Shown: positions 54,061-62,953 of the stretch, in pieces
Layout of the letters: the number at the start of each line of letters is the position of its first letter
How positions within the stretch are numbered: the stretch's first letter is position 1
NCBI RefSeq assembly: GCF_036240795.1
Contig: NZ_CP108454.1
Span: 6,694,001-6,758,000 of the forward strand
Reading direction: 5' to 3'
Length of the DNA: 64,000 nucleotides
Origin: Streptomyces sp. NBC_01268
GTDB lineage: Bacteria; Actinomycetota; Actinomycetes; Streptomycetales; Streptomycetaceae
Program-made: the position numbers and the translations under genes
The notes under the pieces: generated by a model
What the model was told of the DNA's origin: nothing
Seen by the model: only the letters and a program-made list of their open reading frames with translations
The model's database searches: none

Positions 54061-55239
54061 ATGTCCGTCATCGATCTGGGGGAGTACGGCGCGGACTTCA
54101 CCGCGAACCCGTACCCGTATTACGCCAAGCTCCGCACGCAAGGGCCCGTCCACGAGGTGCTGACGCCGGACGGCATGCCGGCCTGGCTGGTCGTCGGGTA
54201 CGAGGAGGCCCGCGCCGCCCTCGCCGACCAGCGCCTCTCCAAGTCCTTCTCCGCCTTCGGCATGCCGCTGCCCGAGGAGGAGATCGTCGGGCCGAACCTG
54301 CTCATCGTCGACCCGCCGGACCACACCCGGCTGCGCAAGCTGGTCGCGGGCGAGTTCACGGGCCGCCGGGTCGAGGCCCTGCGCCCGCGCATCCAGCAGC
54401 TCACCGACGAGCTCCTCGACGCGATGGAGCCGGACGGCCGCGCCGACCTCGTCGACTCCTTCGCCTTCCCGCTGCCCATCACCGTCATCTGCGAGCTCCT
54501 CGGCGTCCCGGCCGCCGACCGCGACTCCTTCCGCGCCTGGTCCAACGAGCTCGTCGCGCCGACCGGCGCCATGACCGACCGGGAGGCCGTCGAAGGATTC
54601 GGCGGCTACCTCGACGCGCTCATCGAGGACAAGCGGGCCGCGGGCCCCGCCGACGACCTGCTCTCCGCGCTCATCACCACCCGCGCCGAGGACGGCGACC
54701 GGCTCTCGCTGCCCGAACTCCGGGCCCTCGCCTACCTGCTGCTCATCGCGGGCCACGAGACCACCGTCAACCTGATCTCCAACACGGTCCGCGCCCTGCT
54801 CACGCACCCCGAGCAACTGGCGGCCCTGCGCGCGGACTCAGGCCTGCTCGACGGCACGATCGAGGAAGGGCTCCGCTACGACGGCCCGGTGGAGAGCGCG
54901 ACCCTCCGCTTCGCCCCCCAGGCGCTCACCCTCGGCGGCGCGGAGATCCCCGCCGGCGCCATCGTCCTGATCGGCCTCGCCGCCGGAGACCGCGACCCGG
55001 GCCGCTTCCCGGAGCCGGACCGCTTCGACATCCGCCGCGACCCGCGCGGCCACCTGGCCTTCGGCCACGGCATCCACTTCTGCCTGGGCGCCCCGCTCGC
55101 CCGCCTGGAAGGCAAGATAGCCGTTCGGACACTCCTCGAACGCTTCCCGCGGCTGGAAATCGACCCCGAGGCAGGGTCGCTGGAGTGGCTCCCCGGCATG
55201 CTGATCCGCGGCACCCGCCGCCTGCCGGTCGTATGGTGA
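54061..55239 (+). CDS. cytochrome P450
   Basis: A 392-residue soluble bacterial P450 (CYP107-like by eye). The I-helix reads LLLIAGHETTVNLISNTVRA with the acid-alcohol pair (ET). TIEEGLRYDGPV contains the ExxR motif. The heme loop is LAFGHGIHFCLGAPLARLEG with the Cys ligand. N-terminal ADFTANPYPYYAKLRTQGPV is typical. It is a monooxygenase needing separate ferredoxin partners, none of which is encoded nearby. It lies 9 bp after a response regulator and overlaps or abuts the thioesterase gene, pointing to co-expression. Substrate unknown. Confidence 0.93.
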   Translation: MSVIDLGEYGADFTANPYPYYAKLRTQGPVHEVLTPDGMPAWLVVGYEEARAALADQRLSKSFSAFGMPLPEEEIVGPNLLIVDPPDHTRLRKLVAGEFTGRRVEALRPRIQQLTDELLDAMEPDGRADLVDSFAFPLPITVICELLGVPAADRDSFRAWSNELVAPTGAMTDREAVEGFGGYLDALIEDKRAAGPADDLLSALITTRAEDGDRLSLPELRALAYLLLIAGHETTVNLISNTVRALLTHPEQLAALRADSGLLDGTIEEGLRYDGPVESATLRFAPQALTLGGAEIPAGAIVLIGLAAGDRDPGRFPEPDRFDIRRDPRGHLAFGHGIHFCLGAPLARLEGKIAVRTLLERFPRLEIDPEAGSLEWLPGMLIRGTRRLPVVW

Positions 55240-55244
55240 CGCCC

Positions 55245-55733
55245 ATGAGCACCGCCGCGAGCGCCGGAGGCCCCGGCGCCTTCGACCTGCACATGGCGCA
55301 GAAGGTCCTGGACGCCCAGCCCTTCAGCCGGCTCCTCGGCGCGAGGATCACCGCCTTCGGCGAGGGCGGGGCGATCCTGGAGCTCGACATCCGCGAGGAG
55401 CTGCACCAGCAGAACGGGTTCGTCCACGGCGGGGTCCTCTCCTACGCCGCCGACAACGCCCTCACCTTCGCGGCGGGCGCCGCCCTGGGCCCGGCCGTCC
55501 TGACCGCGGGCTTCTCCATCCAGTACGTCCGCCCGGCGCGCGGCACCCTGCTGAGGGCCCGCGCCTCGGTCGTGCACGCCGGCCGCCGCCAGGCGGTCGT
55601 CCGCTGCGACCTGCTCACGGTGGCGGCCGACGACTCGGAGACGCTGTGCGCGGTCGCCCAGGGGACGGTCCTGTCGACGGCCGCCCAGGCAGCGCCCGAA
55701 GTCTCCTGGTCCCCTAGGGGACCAGGAGACTAG
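55245..55733 (+). CDS. PaaI-type hotdog thioesterase
   Basis: A protein of about 162 residues with the hotdog fold: FDLHMAQKVLDAQPFSRLLG, LELDIREELHQQNGFVHGGV (HGG motif with the catalytic Asn/His region) and LTAGFSIQYVRPARGTLLRA. These fit the PaaI/YdiI group that hydrolyses acyl-CoA thioesters. ATG 55233 or GTG 55236, overlapping the P450 stop, are alternative starts. Its last codons and stop lie within a 32-bp perfect palindrome that also ends the convergent oxidoreductase gene. Its CoA substrate is unknown. Confidence 0.85.
   Translation: MSTAASAGGPGAFDLHMAQKVLDAQPFSRLLGARITAFGEGGAILELDIREELHQQNGFVHGGVLSYAADNALTFAAGAALGPAVLTAGFSIQYVRPARGTLLRARASVVHAGRRQAVVRCDLLTVAADDSETLCAVAQGTVLSTAAQAAPEVSWSPRGPGD
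55700..55731. terminator. 32-bp perfect palindrome, bidirectional terminator
   Basis: Bases 55700-55731 form a perfect palindrome centred between 55715 and 55716. It spans the last ten codons of the thioesterase gene (ending SWSPRGPGD). The convergent Gfo/Idh gene ends at 55730-55732, so two stops overlap across its right edge. As an RNA it would make a long hairpin in either direction. Confidence 0.85.
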
Positions 55734-56728
55734 GGGACCTCCGCCAGTGGCACCACGCGCCGCTCCCGCCGCGACCGCTCGCACGCCTCCGCGACGCGCA
55801 GCGCGGCGAGCGCCTCGGCCCCGTCGCAGGGGTTGTCCCGCTCGCCGCGCACCACGCGGACGAACGCGTCCAGCTCCGCCTCGTACGCCGGCGTGAACCG
55901 GTCGAGGAAGCCGCTCCACGGCTTGGCGGGCGGGCGCGGGCCCAGCGGCTCGACCGACTCGACCGGGGTCCGCTCGTCCCACCCCACCGCGATCTGGTCC
56001 AGCTCGCCCGCCAGCTCCATCCGCACGTCGTACCCGGCCCCGTTGCACCGGGTCCCGGTCACCGTCACCAGCGTCCCGTCGTCCAGGGTCAGCAGCGCGG
56101 CCGCCGTGTCCACGTCCCCGGCCTCCCGGAACATCGCGGGCCCCGCGTCCGACCCGGTCGCGTACACCTCCACGACCTCCCGGCCGGTCACCCAGCGCAC
56201 GATGTCGAAGTCGTGCACCAGGCAGTCCCGGAACAGCCCGCCCGACTGGGGCAGGTACGCGGCGGGCGGCGGCGCCGGGTCGGAGGTGGCCGCGCGGACG
56301 GTGTGCAGGCGCCCGAGTCGTCCGTCGAGCACGGCGTCCCGCGCCGCCCGGTACCCGGCGTCGAACCGGCGCATGAACCCCAGCTGCAGCTCGGTGCCGG
56401 CCGCCTCGACCGCCCGCAGCGCCTCCAGCGTCCCCGGCACGTCCAGGGCGATCGGCTTCTCGCAGAAGGCCGGGAGGCCCGCCGCCGCGGCGCGCCCGAT
56501 CAGCTCCGCGTGCGCGGCGGTGGCCGACGCGATGACCACGGCGTCCAGCGGGTGCCCGAGCAGGGCGTCGACGGACGGGGCCGCGTCGGCCCCGAGCGCC
56601 CCCGCCACCCGGGCCGCCCGCACCGCGTCGGCGTCGGCCAGGACGAGCGCCTCGACCTCCGGATGCCGGGCGAGCACCCCCGCGTGGAAGGCCCCGATCC
56701 GTCCCGTGCCGATCAGTCCGATGCGCAT
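55730..56728 (-). CDS. Gfo/Idh/MocA family oxidoreductase
   Basis: A 332-residue NAD(P)-dependent sugar/cyclitol dehydrogenase of the inositol 2-dehydrogenase type. MRIGLIGTGRIGAFHAGVLA is the Rossmann loop; AFCEKPIALDVPGTLEALRA has the EKP motif with the catalytic Lys. FRDCLVHDFDIVRWVTGREV carries the Asp-x-x-x-His-like D-xx-HD of the family's substrate site. It is divergent from the GntR regulator of the sugar locus, across a 101-bp spacer with a TGTCAGGACA palindrome, so it probably acts on the transported sugar or cyclitol. Confidence 0.9.
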   Translation of the reverse strand: MRIGLIGTGRIGAFHAGVLARHPEVEALVLADADAVRAARVAGALGADAAPSVDALLGHPLDAVVIASATAAHAELIGRAAAAGLPAFCEKPIALDVPGTLEALRAVEAAGTELQLGFMRRFDAGYRAARDAVLDGRLGRLHTVRAATSDPAPPPAAYLPQSGGLFRDCLVHDFDIVRWVTGREVVEVYATGSDAGPAMFREAGDVDTAAALLTLDDGTLVTVTGTRCNGAGYDVRMELAGELDQIAVGWDERTPVESVEPLGPRPPAKPWSGFLDRFTPAYEAELDAFVRVVRGERDNPCDGAEALAALRVAEACERSRRERRVVPLAEVP

Positions 56729-56768
56729 GGCCCCAAGGTGGTGCGGAACGGACCCCCTGTCAAGGAAA

Positions 56769-56778
56769 TGTCAGGACA
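56769..56778. promoter_or_regulatory. palindromic candidate operator between oxidoreductase and GntR genes
   Basis: TGTCAGGACA is an imperfect palindrome with arms TGTC and GACA and a 2-bp centre. TGTCAA occurs 10 bp before it at 56758-56763, adding a further half-site. It lies in the divergent promoter and is a candidate site for the adjacent GntR-type regulator. Confidence 0.4.
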
Positions 56779-56829
56779 ACAGGACGCCACGCCTTCCCGG
56801 GGCCGACCCCCGGGGCTACGCTCCCGGAC

Positions 56830-57651
56830 GTGCTTCCCCAGCCGCCGCAGTCCCCACCTCCCTCACCTCCCTCATCGCCCCCACCCCCCGCACCGGTTCC
56901 GTCTCCGTCCCCGGCGTCGCTCCCGCTGTCCGTGGACCGCGCCAGCCCGGTGCCCCTCTACTTCCAGCTCGCCCGGCAGCTCCAGGCGGCGATCGAGAAC
57001 GGCGCGCTGACCCCGGGCACCCTGCTCGGCAACGAGATCGACCTCGCCACGCGCCTGGGCCTGTCCCGGCCCACCGTCCGCCAGGCCATCCGGTCGCTCG
57101 TCGACAAGGGCCTCCTGGTGCGCCGCAGGGGCGTGGGCACCCAGGTCGTGCACAGCACCGTCCGCCGCCCGCTGGAGCTGAGCAGTCTCTACGACGACCT
57201 GGAGGCGTCCGGGCAGCTGCCCGCCACCCGGGTCCTGGCCGACCGGCTCGAACCGGCGGGCCCACGGGCCGCCGCCGCCCTCGGCGTCGCGGAGGGCACC
57301 GAGGTGCGCTACCTGGAGCGGCTCCGCTCCGCGCACGGCGAGCCCCTCGCGCTGCTGCGCAACCACCTCCCGGCCGACCTGCTCGACGCGGACGCCGAGC
57401 GGATCGCGGAGACCGGCCTCTACCGGCTGCTGCGCGCCGCCGGGCTCACCCTGCACAGCGCCCGCCAGACCGTCGGGGCCCGCGCCGCGGAACCGGCGGA
57501 GGCGGAGCCGCTCGGCGAGCTCCCGGGCGCCCCGCTGCTCACGATGGAGCGCACCACTTTCGACGCGACGGGCCGTGCGGTGGAGTTCGGTTCCCACCTC
57601 TACCGGGCCTCGCGTTACTCCTTCGAGTTCCAGTTGCTGGCCCGTGGGTAG
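56830..57651 (+). CDS. GntR/HutC-type transcriptional regulator
   Basis: A 273-residue GntR-family regulator of the HutC subfamily. A Pro/Ser-rich stretch of ~30 residues precedes the winged HTH (PLYFQLARQLQAAIENGALT, PGTLLGNEIDLATRLGLSRP, TVRQAIRSLVDKGLLVRRRG). The UTRA effector domain follows (ELSSLYDDLEASGQLPATRV, VRYLERLRSAHGEPLALLRN, PLLTMERTTFDATGRAVEFG), as in regulators sensing phosphorylated sugars. It precedes the transporter genes and is divergent from the Gfo/Idh gene. The GTG lacks a clear ribosome site; a later start (after the Pro-rich part) is possible. Confidence 0.9.
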   Translation: MLPQPPQSPPPSPPSSPPPPAPVPSPSPASLPLSVDRASPVPLYFQLARQLQAAIENGALTPGTLLGNEIDLATRLGLSRPTVRQAIRSLVDKGLLVRRRGVGTQVVHSTVRRPLELSSLYDDLEASGQLPATRVLADRLEPAGPRAAAALGVAEGTEVRYLERLRSAHGEPLALLRNHLPADLLDADAERIAETGLYRLLRAAGLTLHSARQTVGARAAEPAEAEPLGELPGAPLLTMERTTFDATGRAVEFGSHLYRASRYSFEFQLLARG

Positions 57652-57728
57652 GCCCCCTGAAGATCCGCGCGACCCCCATGACCGATACTGCAATGCACGC
57701 AGAAGGACACAAAGGAGGGCACGGCCTC

Positions 57729-58748
57729 GTGACCAGGGTTCCTAATGGAGGGGTACGCGCGGCCATCGGCGCCGTGCTCGCGGTGGCGCTGACCGCCGCG
57801 CTCGCGGGATGCAGCAGCACCGGCGGCAAGCGCGCGGAGGACGCCCGCAAGGCGGCCGCTGCCCAAGGGCGGGCAGCGGTGGACACCCCCCGCTGGACCT
57901 TCGCCATGGTCACCCACTCGGGCGATGGGGACACGTTCTGGGACATCGTCCAGAACGGCGCCAAGCAGGCCGCCGTCAAGGACAACATCAACTTCCTCTA
58001 CGCCCACAGCGACGAGGCGCAGCAGCAGGCCCAGCTCATCGACTCGTACGTGGCGAAGGGCGTCGACGGGCTCATCGTCACGCTGGCCAAGCCGGACGCG
58101 ATGAAGACGGCCGTGGAGAAGGCCGTGAAGGCCGGCATCCCGGTGATCACGGTGAACTCCGGCGCCGACGCCTCCAAGGCCTTCGGCGCCCTCACCCACA
58201 TCGGCCAGGACGAGACCGTCGCGGGCGAGGCGGTCGGCGACGAGCTGGACGAGCGCGGCCGCAAGAAGGCCCTGTGCGTCCTGCACGAGCAGGGCAACGT
58301 GGGGCACGAGCAGCGCTGCGCCGGGGCGAAGAAGACCTTCGGCGGCGACCTGCAGAACCTCTACGTCGACGGCACCAACATGCCCGACGTACAGGCCTCC
58401 ATCCTCGCCAAGCTGCAGTCCGACCCGTCCATCGACGCCGTCGTCACCCTCGGCGCGCCGTTCGCCGACGCCGCCGTCCAGGCGAGGAAGAGCGCGGGCA
58501 GCAAGGCCGAGGTGGAGACCTTCGACCTCAACGCCAAGGTCGCCGACGCGCTCGCCGCCGGCACCCTGGGCTTCGCCGTCGACCAGCAGCCGTACCTCCA
58601 GGGGTACGAGGCCGTCGACCTGCTCTGGCTCTACCGCTACAACGCCAATGTCCTCGGCGGCGGCAAGCCGGTCCTGACCGGCCCGCAGATCATCACCAAG
58701 GACGACGCCGCCGCGCTCAAGGGCTACACGGAGCGGGGCACCCGATGA
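57729..58748 (+). CDS. sugar ABC transporter substrate-binding lipoprotein
   Basis: A 339-residue periplasmic-binding-protein-like lipoprotein of the ribose/inositol type. The signal ends in the lipobox TAALAGCSS (Cys ~28). The two-lobed fold begins [20 protein letters not shown] and continues [40 protein letters not shown] and [23 protein letters not shown] 57729 is chosen as AAGGAGG lies 9 bp upstream; ATG 57678 is possible but leaves a poor signal peptide. Its permease starts inside its stop codon. The ligand is a sugar or cyclitol not yet identifiable. Confidence 0.9.
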   Translation: MTRVPNGGVRAAIGAVLAVALTAALAGCSSTGGKRAEDARKAAAAQGRAAVDTPRWTFAMVTHSGDGDTFWDIVQNGAKQAAVKDNINFLYAHSDEAQQQAQLIDSYVAKGVDGLIVTLAKPDAMKTAVEKAVKAGIPVITVNSGADASKAFGALTHIGQDETVAGEAVGDELDERGRKKALCVLHEQGNVGHEQRCAGAKKTFGGDLQNLYVDGTNMPDVQASILAKLQSDPSIDAVVTLGAPFADAAVQARKSAGSKAEVETFDLNAKVADALAAGTLGFAVDQQPYLQGYEAVDLLWLYRYNANVLGGGKPVLTGPQIITKDDAAALKGYTERGTR

Positions 58749-59805
58749 GCGCCGCCGCCCCGCCACCGGCGCCCGCCGACGGCCTGGACCACGTCGACGA
58801 GCGGCTGCTGCGCACCTCGCCGATGAAGAAGCTGCTGGCCCGCCCCGAACTCGGCTCGGTCGTCGGCGCGCTCGCCGTCTTCGTCTTCTTCTCGCTGGCC
58901 GCCGACAGCTTCGTGCGTGCCGCCAGCCTCGGCACCGTGCTCTACGCGGCCTCCACCATCGGCATCATGGCCGTGCCGGTCGCGCTGCTGATGATCGGCG
59001 GCGAGTTCGACCTCTCCGCCGGTGTGCTCGTCACCAGCTCGGCGCTGATCTCCTCGATGTTCAGCTACCAGATGACCGCGAACGTCTGGGTCGGCGTCGG
59101 CGTCTCGCTGCTCGTCACCCTCGCCATCGGCGCGTTCAACGGCTTCATGCTGACCCGCACCAAGCTGCCCAGCTTCATCATCACGCTCGGCACCTTCCTC
59201 ATGCTGACCGGCCTGAACCTCGGCTTCACCAAGCTGATCAGCGGCACGGTCTCCACCAAGTCGATCGCCGACATGGAGGGCTTCCCCTCCGCCAAGAAGC
59301 TCTTCGCCTCGACCTGGACCGTCGGTGGCGTCGAGCTCAAGGTCACCATCCTGTGGTGGATCGGCCTGGTGGCCGTCGCCACCTGGATCCTGCTGCGCAC
59401 CCGCTTCGGCAACTGGATCTTCGCGGTGGGCGGCGGCTCCGACGCGGCCCGCGCGGTCGGCGTCCCGGTCTTCAAGACCAAGATCGGCCTCTACATGGGC
59501 GTGGCCTTCTGCGCCTGGATCTCCGGCCAGCACCTGCTCTTCTCCTTCGACGTCGTCCAGTCGGGCGAGGGCGTCGGCAACGAGCTGATCTACATCATCG
59601 CGGCCGTCATCGGCGGCTGTCTGATCACCGGCGGCTACGGCTCCGCGATCGGCTCCGCGGTCGGTGCCCTCATCTTCGGCATGACGAGCAAGGGCATCGT
59701 GTACGCGGAGTGGAACCCCGACTGGTTCAAGTTCTTCCTGGGCGCCATGCTGCTGCTCGCGACCCTGCTGAACGCCTGGATCCGCAAGCGCGTGGAGGCC
59801 GCGAA

Positions 59806-59809
<4 letters not shown>
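58745..59809 (+). CDS. RbsC-like ABC transporter permease
   Basis: A 354-residue permease of the ribose/inositol-type ABC importers, with about nine hydrophobic segments ([60 protein letters not shown]). GGEFDLSAG and [18 protein letters not shown] are the family's conserved loops. It overlaps the lipoprotein gene by 4 bp and the ATPase gene by 4 bp. It is the only permease, so it probably forms a homodimer. Substrate as for the binding protein. Confidence 0.92.
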
Positions 59810-60633
<824 letters not shown>

Positions 60634-60669
60634 CGCGCCCCACACGCCACAGCTGGCAGAATCGAGCCG

Positions 60670-61848
60670 ATGAGTACCTACCGTGACCTCACGCACCGCG
60701 GCTCGGCTCGCGGCACGGTCCTGCGGACCGTCGGCACCCGGGAGCGGCGCTCGCACCTGACCGCGCCCCGGGTGCCGACCGTCGGCATCGACATCGGCGG
60801 TACGAAGGTGATGGCCGGCGTCGTCGACGCGGACGGCAACATCCTGGAGAAGATCAAGACCGAGACGCCCGACAAGTCGAAGAGCGCCAAGGTCGTCGAG
60901 GACACCATCACCGAACTCGTCCTCGACCTCTCCGACCGGCACGACGTGCACGCCGTCGGCATCGGCGCGGCCGGCTGGGTGGACGCCGACCGGGCCAGGG
61001 TGCTCTTCGCCCCCCACCTCGCCTGGCGCAACGAGCCGCTGCGCGACGCCCTGCAGGACCGGCTCGCCGTCCCCGTCATGGTGGACAACGACGCCAACAC
61101 CGCCGCCTGGGCCGAATGGCGCTTCGGCGCCGGCCGCGGCGAGGACCACCTGGTCATGATCACGCTCGGCACCGGCATCGGCGGCGCCATCCTGGAGGAC
61201 GGCCAGGTCAAGCGGGGCAAGTACGGAGTGGCCGGCGAGTTCGGGCACATGCAGGTCGTCCCGGGCGGCCACCGCTGCCCCTGCGGCAACCGCGGCTGCT
61301 GGGAGCAGTACAGCTCGGGCAACGCGCTGGTCCGCGAGGCGCGCGAGCTCGCCGCCGCCGACTCCCCGGTCGCGTACGGCATCATCGAGCGGGTCAAGGG
61401 CAACGTCCCCGACATCACCGGCCCCCTCATCACCGAGCTGGCCCGCGAGGGCGACGCCATGTGCGTCGAGCTCCTCCAGGACATCGGCCAGTGGCTCGGC
61501 GTCGGCATCGCCAACCTGGCCGCCGCGCTCGACCCCTCCTGCTTCGTCATCGGCGGCGGTGTCTCCGCCGCCGACGACCTGCTCATCGGCCCCGCCAGGG
61601 ACGCCTTCCGCCGCCACCTCACCGGCCGCGGCTACCGCCCCGAGGCCCGCATCGCCCGCGCCCAGCTCGGCCCCGAGGCCGGCATGGTCGGCGCCGCCGA
61701 CCTCGCCCGGCTCGTCGCCCGCCGCTTCCGCCGCGCCAACCGCCGCCGCGTCGAGCGCTACGAGCGCTACGGCCGCTACGCCCAGGTCCTGCGCGGTGTC
61801 CCCGCGACGGACCGGGACTCCCGCAACCCCCAGGATCCGCGTTCATGA
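60670..61848 (+). CDS. ROK family sugar kinase (glucokinase-like)
   Basis: A 392-residue ROK-family kinase. VPTVGIDIGGTKVMAGVVDA is the ATP-binding DxGxT loop; PVMVDNDANTAAWAEWRFGA includes the catalytic Asp; HRCPCGNRGCWEQYSSGNAL is the ROK zinc-binding CxCGxxGCxE motif. The N-terminal 35 residues and the Arg-rich C-terminal tail (RRFRRANRRRVERYERYGRY) are extensions compared with GlkA. It lies in a sugar import operon, so it probably phosphorylates the incoming sugar. Its stop overlaps the start of the next gene. Confidence 0.93.
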   Translation: MSTYRDLTHRGSARGTVLRTVGTRERRSHLTAPRVPTVGIDIGGTKVMAGVVDADGNILEKIKTETPDKSKSAKVVEDTITELVLDLSDRHDVHAVGIGAAGWVDADRARVLFAPHLAWRNEPLRDALQDRLAVPVMVDNDANTAAWAEWRFGAGRGEDHLVMITLGTGIGGAILEDGQVKRGKYGVAGEFGHMQVVPGGHRCPCGNRGCWEQYSSGNALVREARELAAADSPVAYGIIERVKGNVPDITGPLITELAREGDAMCVELLQDIGQWLGVGIANLAAALDPSCFVIGGGVSAADDLLIGPARDAFRRHLTGRGYRPEARIARAQLGPEAGMVGAADLARLVARRFRRANRRRVERYERYGRYAQVLRGVPATDRDSRNPQDPRS

Positions 61849-62411
61849 CCGTGCCCCACCCGACGGCCCCCCAGGACGGAAAGCTCCCCGAGGACCGGCG
61901 CCACATGCTGCGCCGCCGCTGGCTCACCGCCATCACCATCGTGCTCCTCGTCGGCATCCCGGCCGGCTACCTGGTCATCTCGGCCGGCCAGAGCCGCGAC
62001 AGCGGCCGCGACAAGGAGCGCGAGTCCTCCGCCGCGGGCCTCCAGCACAACTGGCCCTCCCAGATGAAGCGCCGGGTCTTCGAGATCCCCGTCCCCACGG
62101 GCGCCTGGGACGTCAGCTACTACGAGACCAGCAACTGGAAGACCAGCCGTCTCTACGTCCAGTTCACGACCACCGCGAACGGCCTCGACAGCTACCTCCA
62201 CGACAGCGGCACCAGCCGCTCCGCGCTGACCCCGGGCGTCTCCGTGGGCGACCACGACGCCGGCATCGTCGGCTGGGACTTCGTCCCGGCCCACTCCTGG
62301 ACCGGGACGACCGTCAGCCGCGAGCGGCCCCGCCCCACGAGCGACATCACGGTCGACCTGACGGACCCGGCCTTCCCGCGCGTGTACGTGGTCTCGGCGA
62401 CCTCGCCCTGA
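61845..62411 (+). CDS. membrane-anchored hypothetical protein of the sugar locus
   Basis: A 188-residue protein with one N-terminal membrane segment (WLTAITIVLLVGIPAGYLVI) preceded by a basic cytoplasmic stretch, and a C-terminal extracytoplasmic domain (VPTGAWDVSYYETSNWKTSR, VGDHDAGIVGWDFVPAHSWT). No family is recognised. It overlaps the ROK kinase gene by 4 bp, so it belongs to that operon. It could be a substrate-contacting or envelope protein related to sugar uptake, but that is only positional. Confidence 0.65.
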   Translation: MTVPHPTAPQDGKLPEDRRHMLRRRWLTAITIVLLVGIPAGYLVISAGQSRDSGRDKERESSAAGLQHNWPSQMKRRVFEIPVPTGAWDVSYYETSNWKTSRLYVQFTTTANGLDSYLHDSGTSRSALTPGVSVGDHDAGIVGWDFVPAHSWTGTTVSRERPRPTSDITVDLTDPAFPRVYVVSATSP

Positions 62412-62442
62412 CGAGCGGCTCCCGCTCCTTGTCGGCCGTCCG

Positions 62443-62482
62443 GCCAGACAGTACTGTCCGGCGTACCTAGTCAACTCGTTGA
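62443..62482. promoter_or_regulatory. palindromes upstream of the SnoaL-like gene
   Basis: GACAGTACTGTC (62447-62458) is a perfect 12-bp palindrome that extends to 20 bp with one mismatch pair, typical of TetR-like operators. TCAAC-TC-GTTGA (62471-62482) is a second perfect palindrome, related in sequence to the TCAACA...TGTTGA boxes of the purine genes. Both precede the ribosome site of the gene at 62503. Confidence 0.5.
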
Positions 62483-62502
62483 GTATTGAGGGGTACGTTT
62501 CC

Positions 62503-62898
62503 ATGCACCCGTTCCGCACGGCGGTCGAGGCCCGCGACATCGACGCCATCGAGGCGCTGCTCGCCGAGGACGTCGTCTTCACCAGCCCCGTCGCCTTCAA
62601 GCCGTACCCCGGCAAGGCGATCACCGCCGCGATCCTGCGCGCCGTCCTGCGCGTCTTCGAGGACTTCACGTACGTGCGCGAGATCGCCGACCCCGGCGGC
62701 CGCGACCACGCCCTCGTCTTCACCGCGACCGTCGGCGGCCGGCGGATCCAGGGCTGCGACTTCCTCCACTTCGACGAGGACGGCAGGATCGACGACTTCA
62801 CCGTCATGGTCCGCCCGCTCTCCGCCGCCCAGGCGCTCGCCGAGGCCATGGGGGCCCAGTTCGAGCGGATCGCCCGCGAGGCGGCAGAGGTTTCCTGA
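62503..62898 (+). CDS. SnoaL-like / nuclear transport factor 2 family protein
   Basis: A 131-residue protein with the NTF2-like cone fold: HPFRTAVEARDIDAIEALLA is the first helix, EDVVFTSPVAFKPYPGKAIT, VREIADPGGRDHALVFTATV and GCDFLHFDEDGRIDDFTVMV are the sheet, typical of SnoaL-like and limonene-epoxide-hydrolase-like proteins. The function may be isomerase, hydrolase or ligand binding. ATG 62503 follows GAGGGG by 9 bp. Two palindromes upstream suggest dedicated control. Confidence 0.82.
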   Translation: MHPFRTAVEARDIDAIEALLAEDVVFTSPVAFKPYPGKAITAAILRAVLRVFEDFTYVREIADPGGRDHALVFTATVGGRRIQGCDFLHFDEDGRIDDFTVMVRPLSAAQALAEAMGAQFERIAREAAEVS

Positions 62899-62953
62899 GC
62901 CACGGGGAAGGATCTGTCCCGCCAGCACTCCCGCGCGACGAAGGTCCGGTGCC

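Noticed and set aside
52145..55733. A secondary-metabolite gene cluster around the P450.
   Set aside because: Only a P450 and a hotdog thioesterase are present; no synthase, carrier protein, ferredoxin or tailoring genes.
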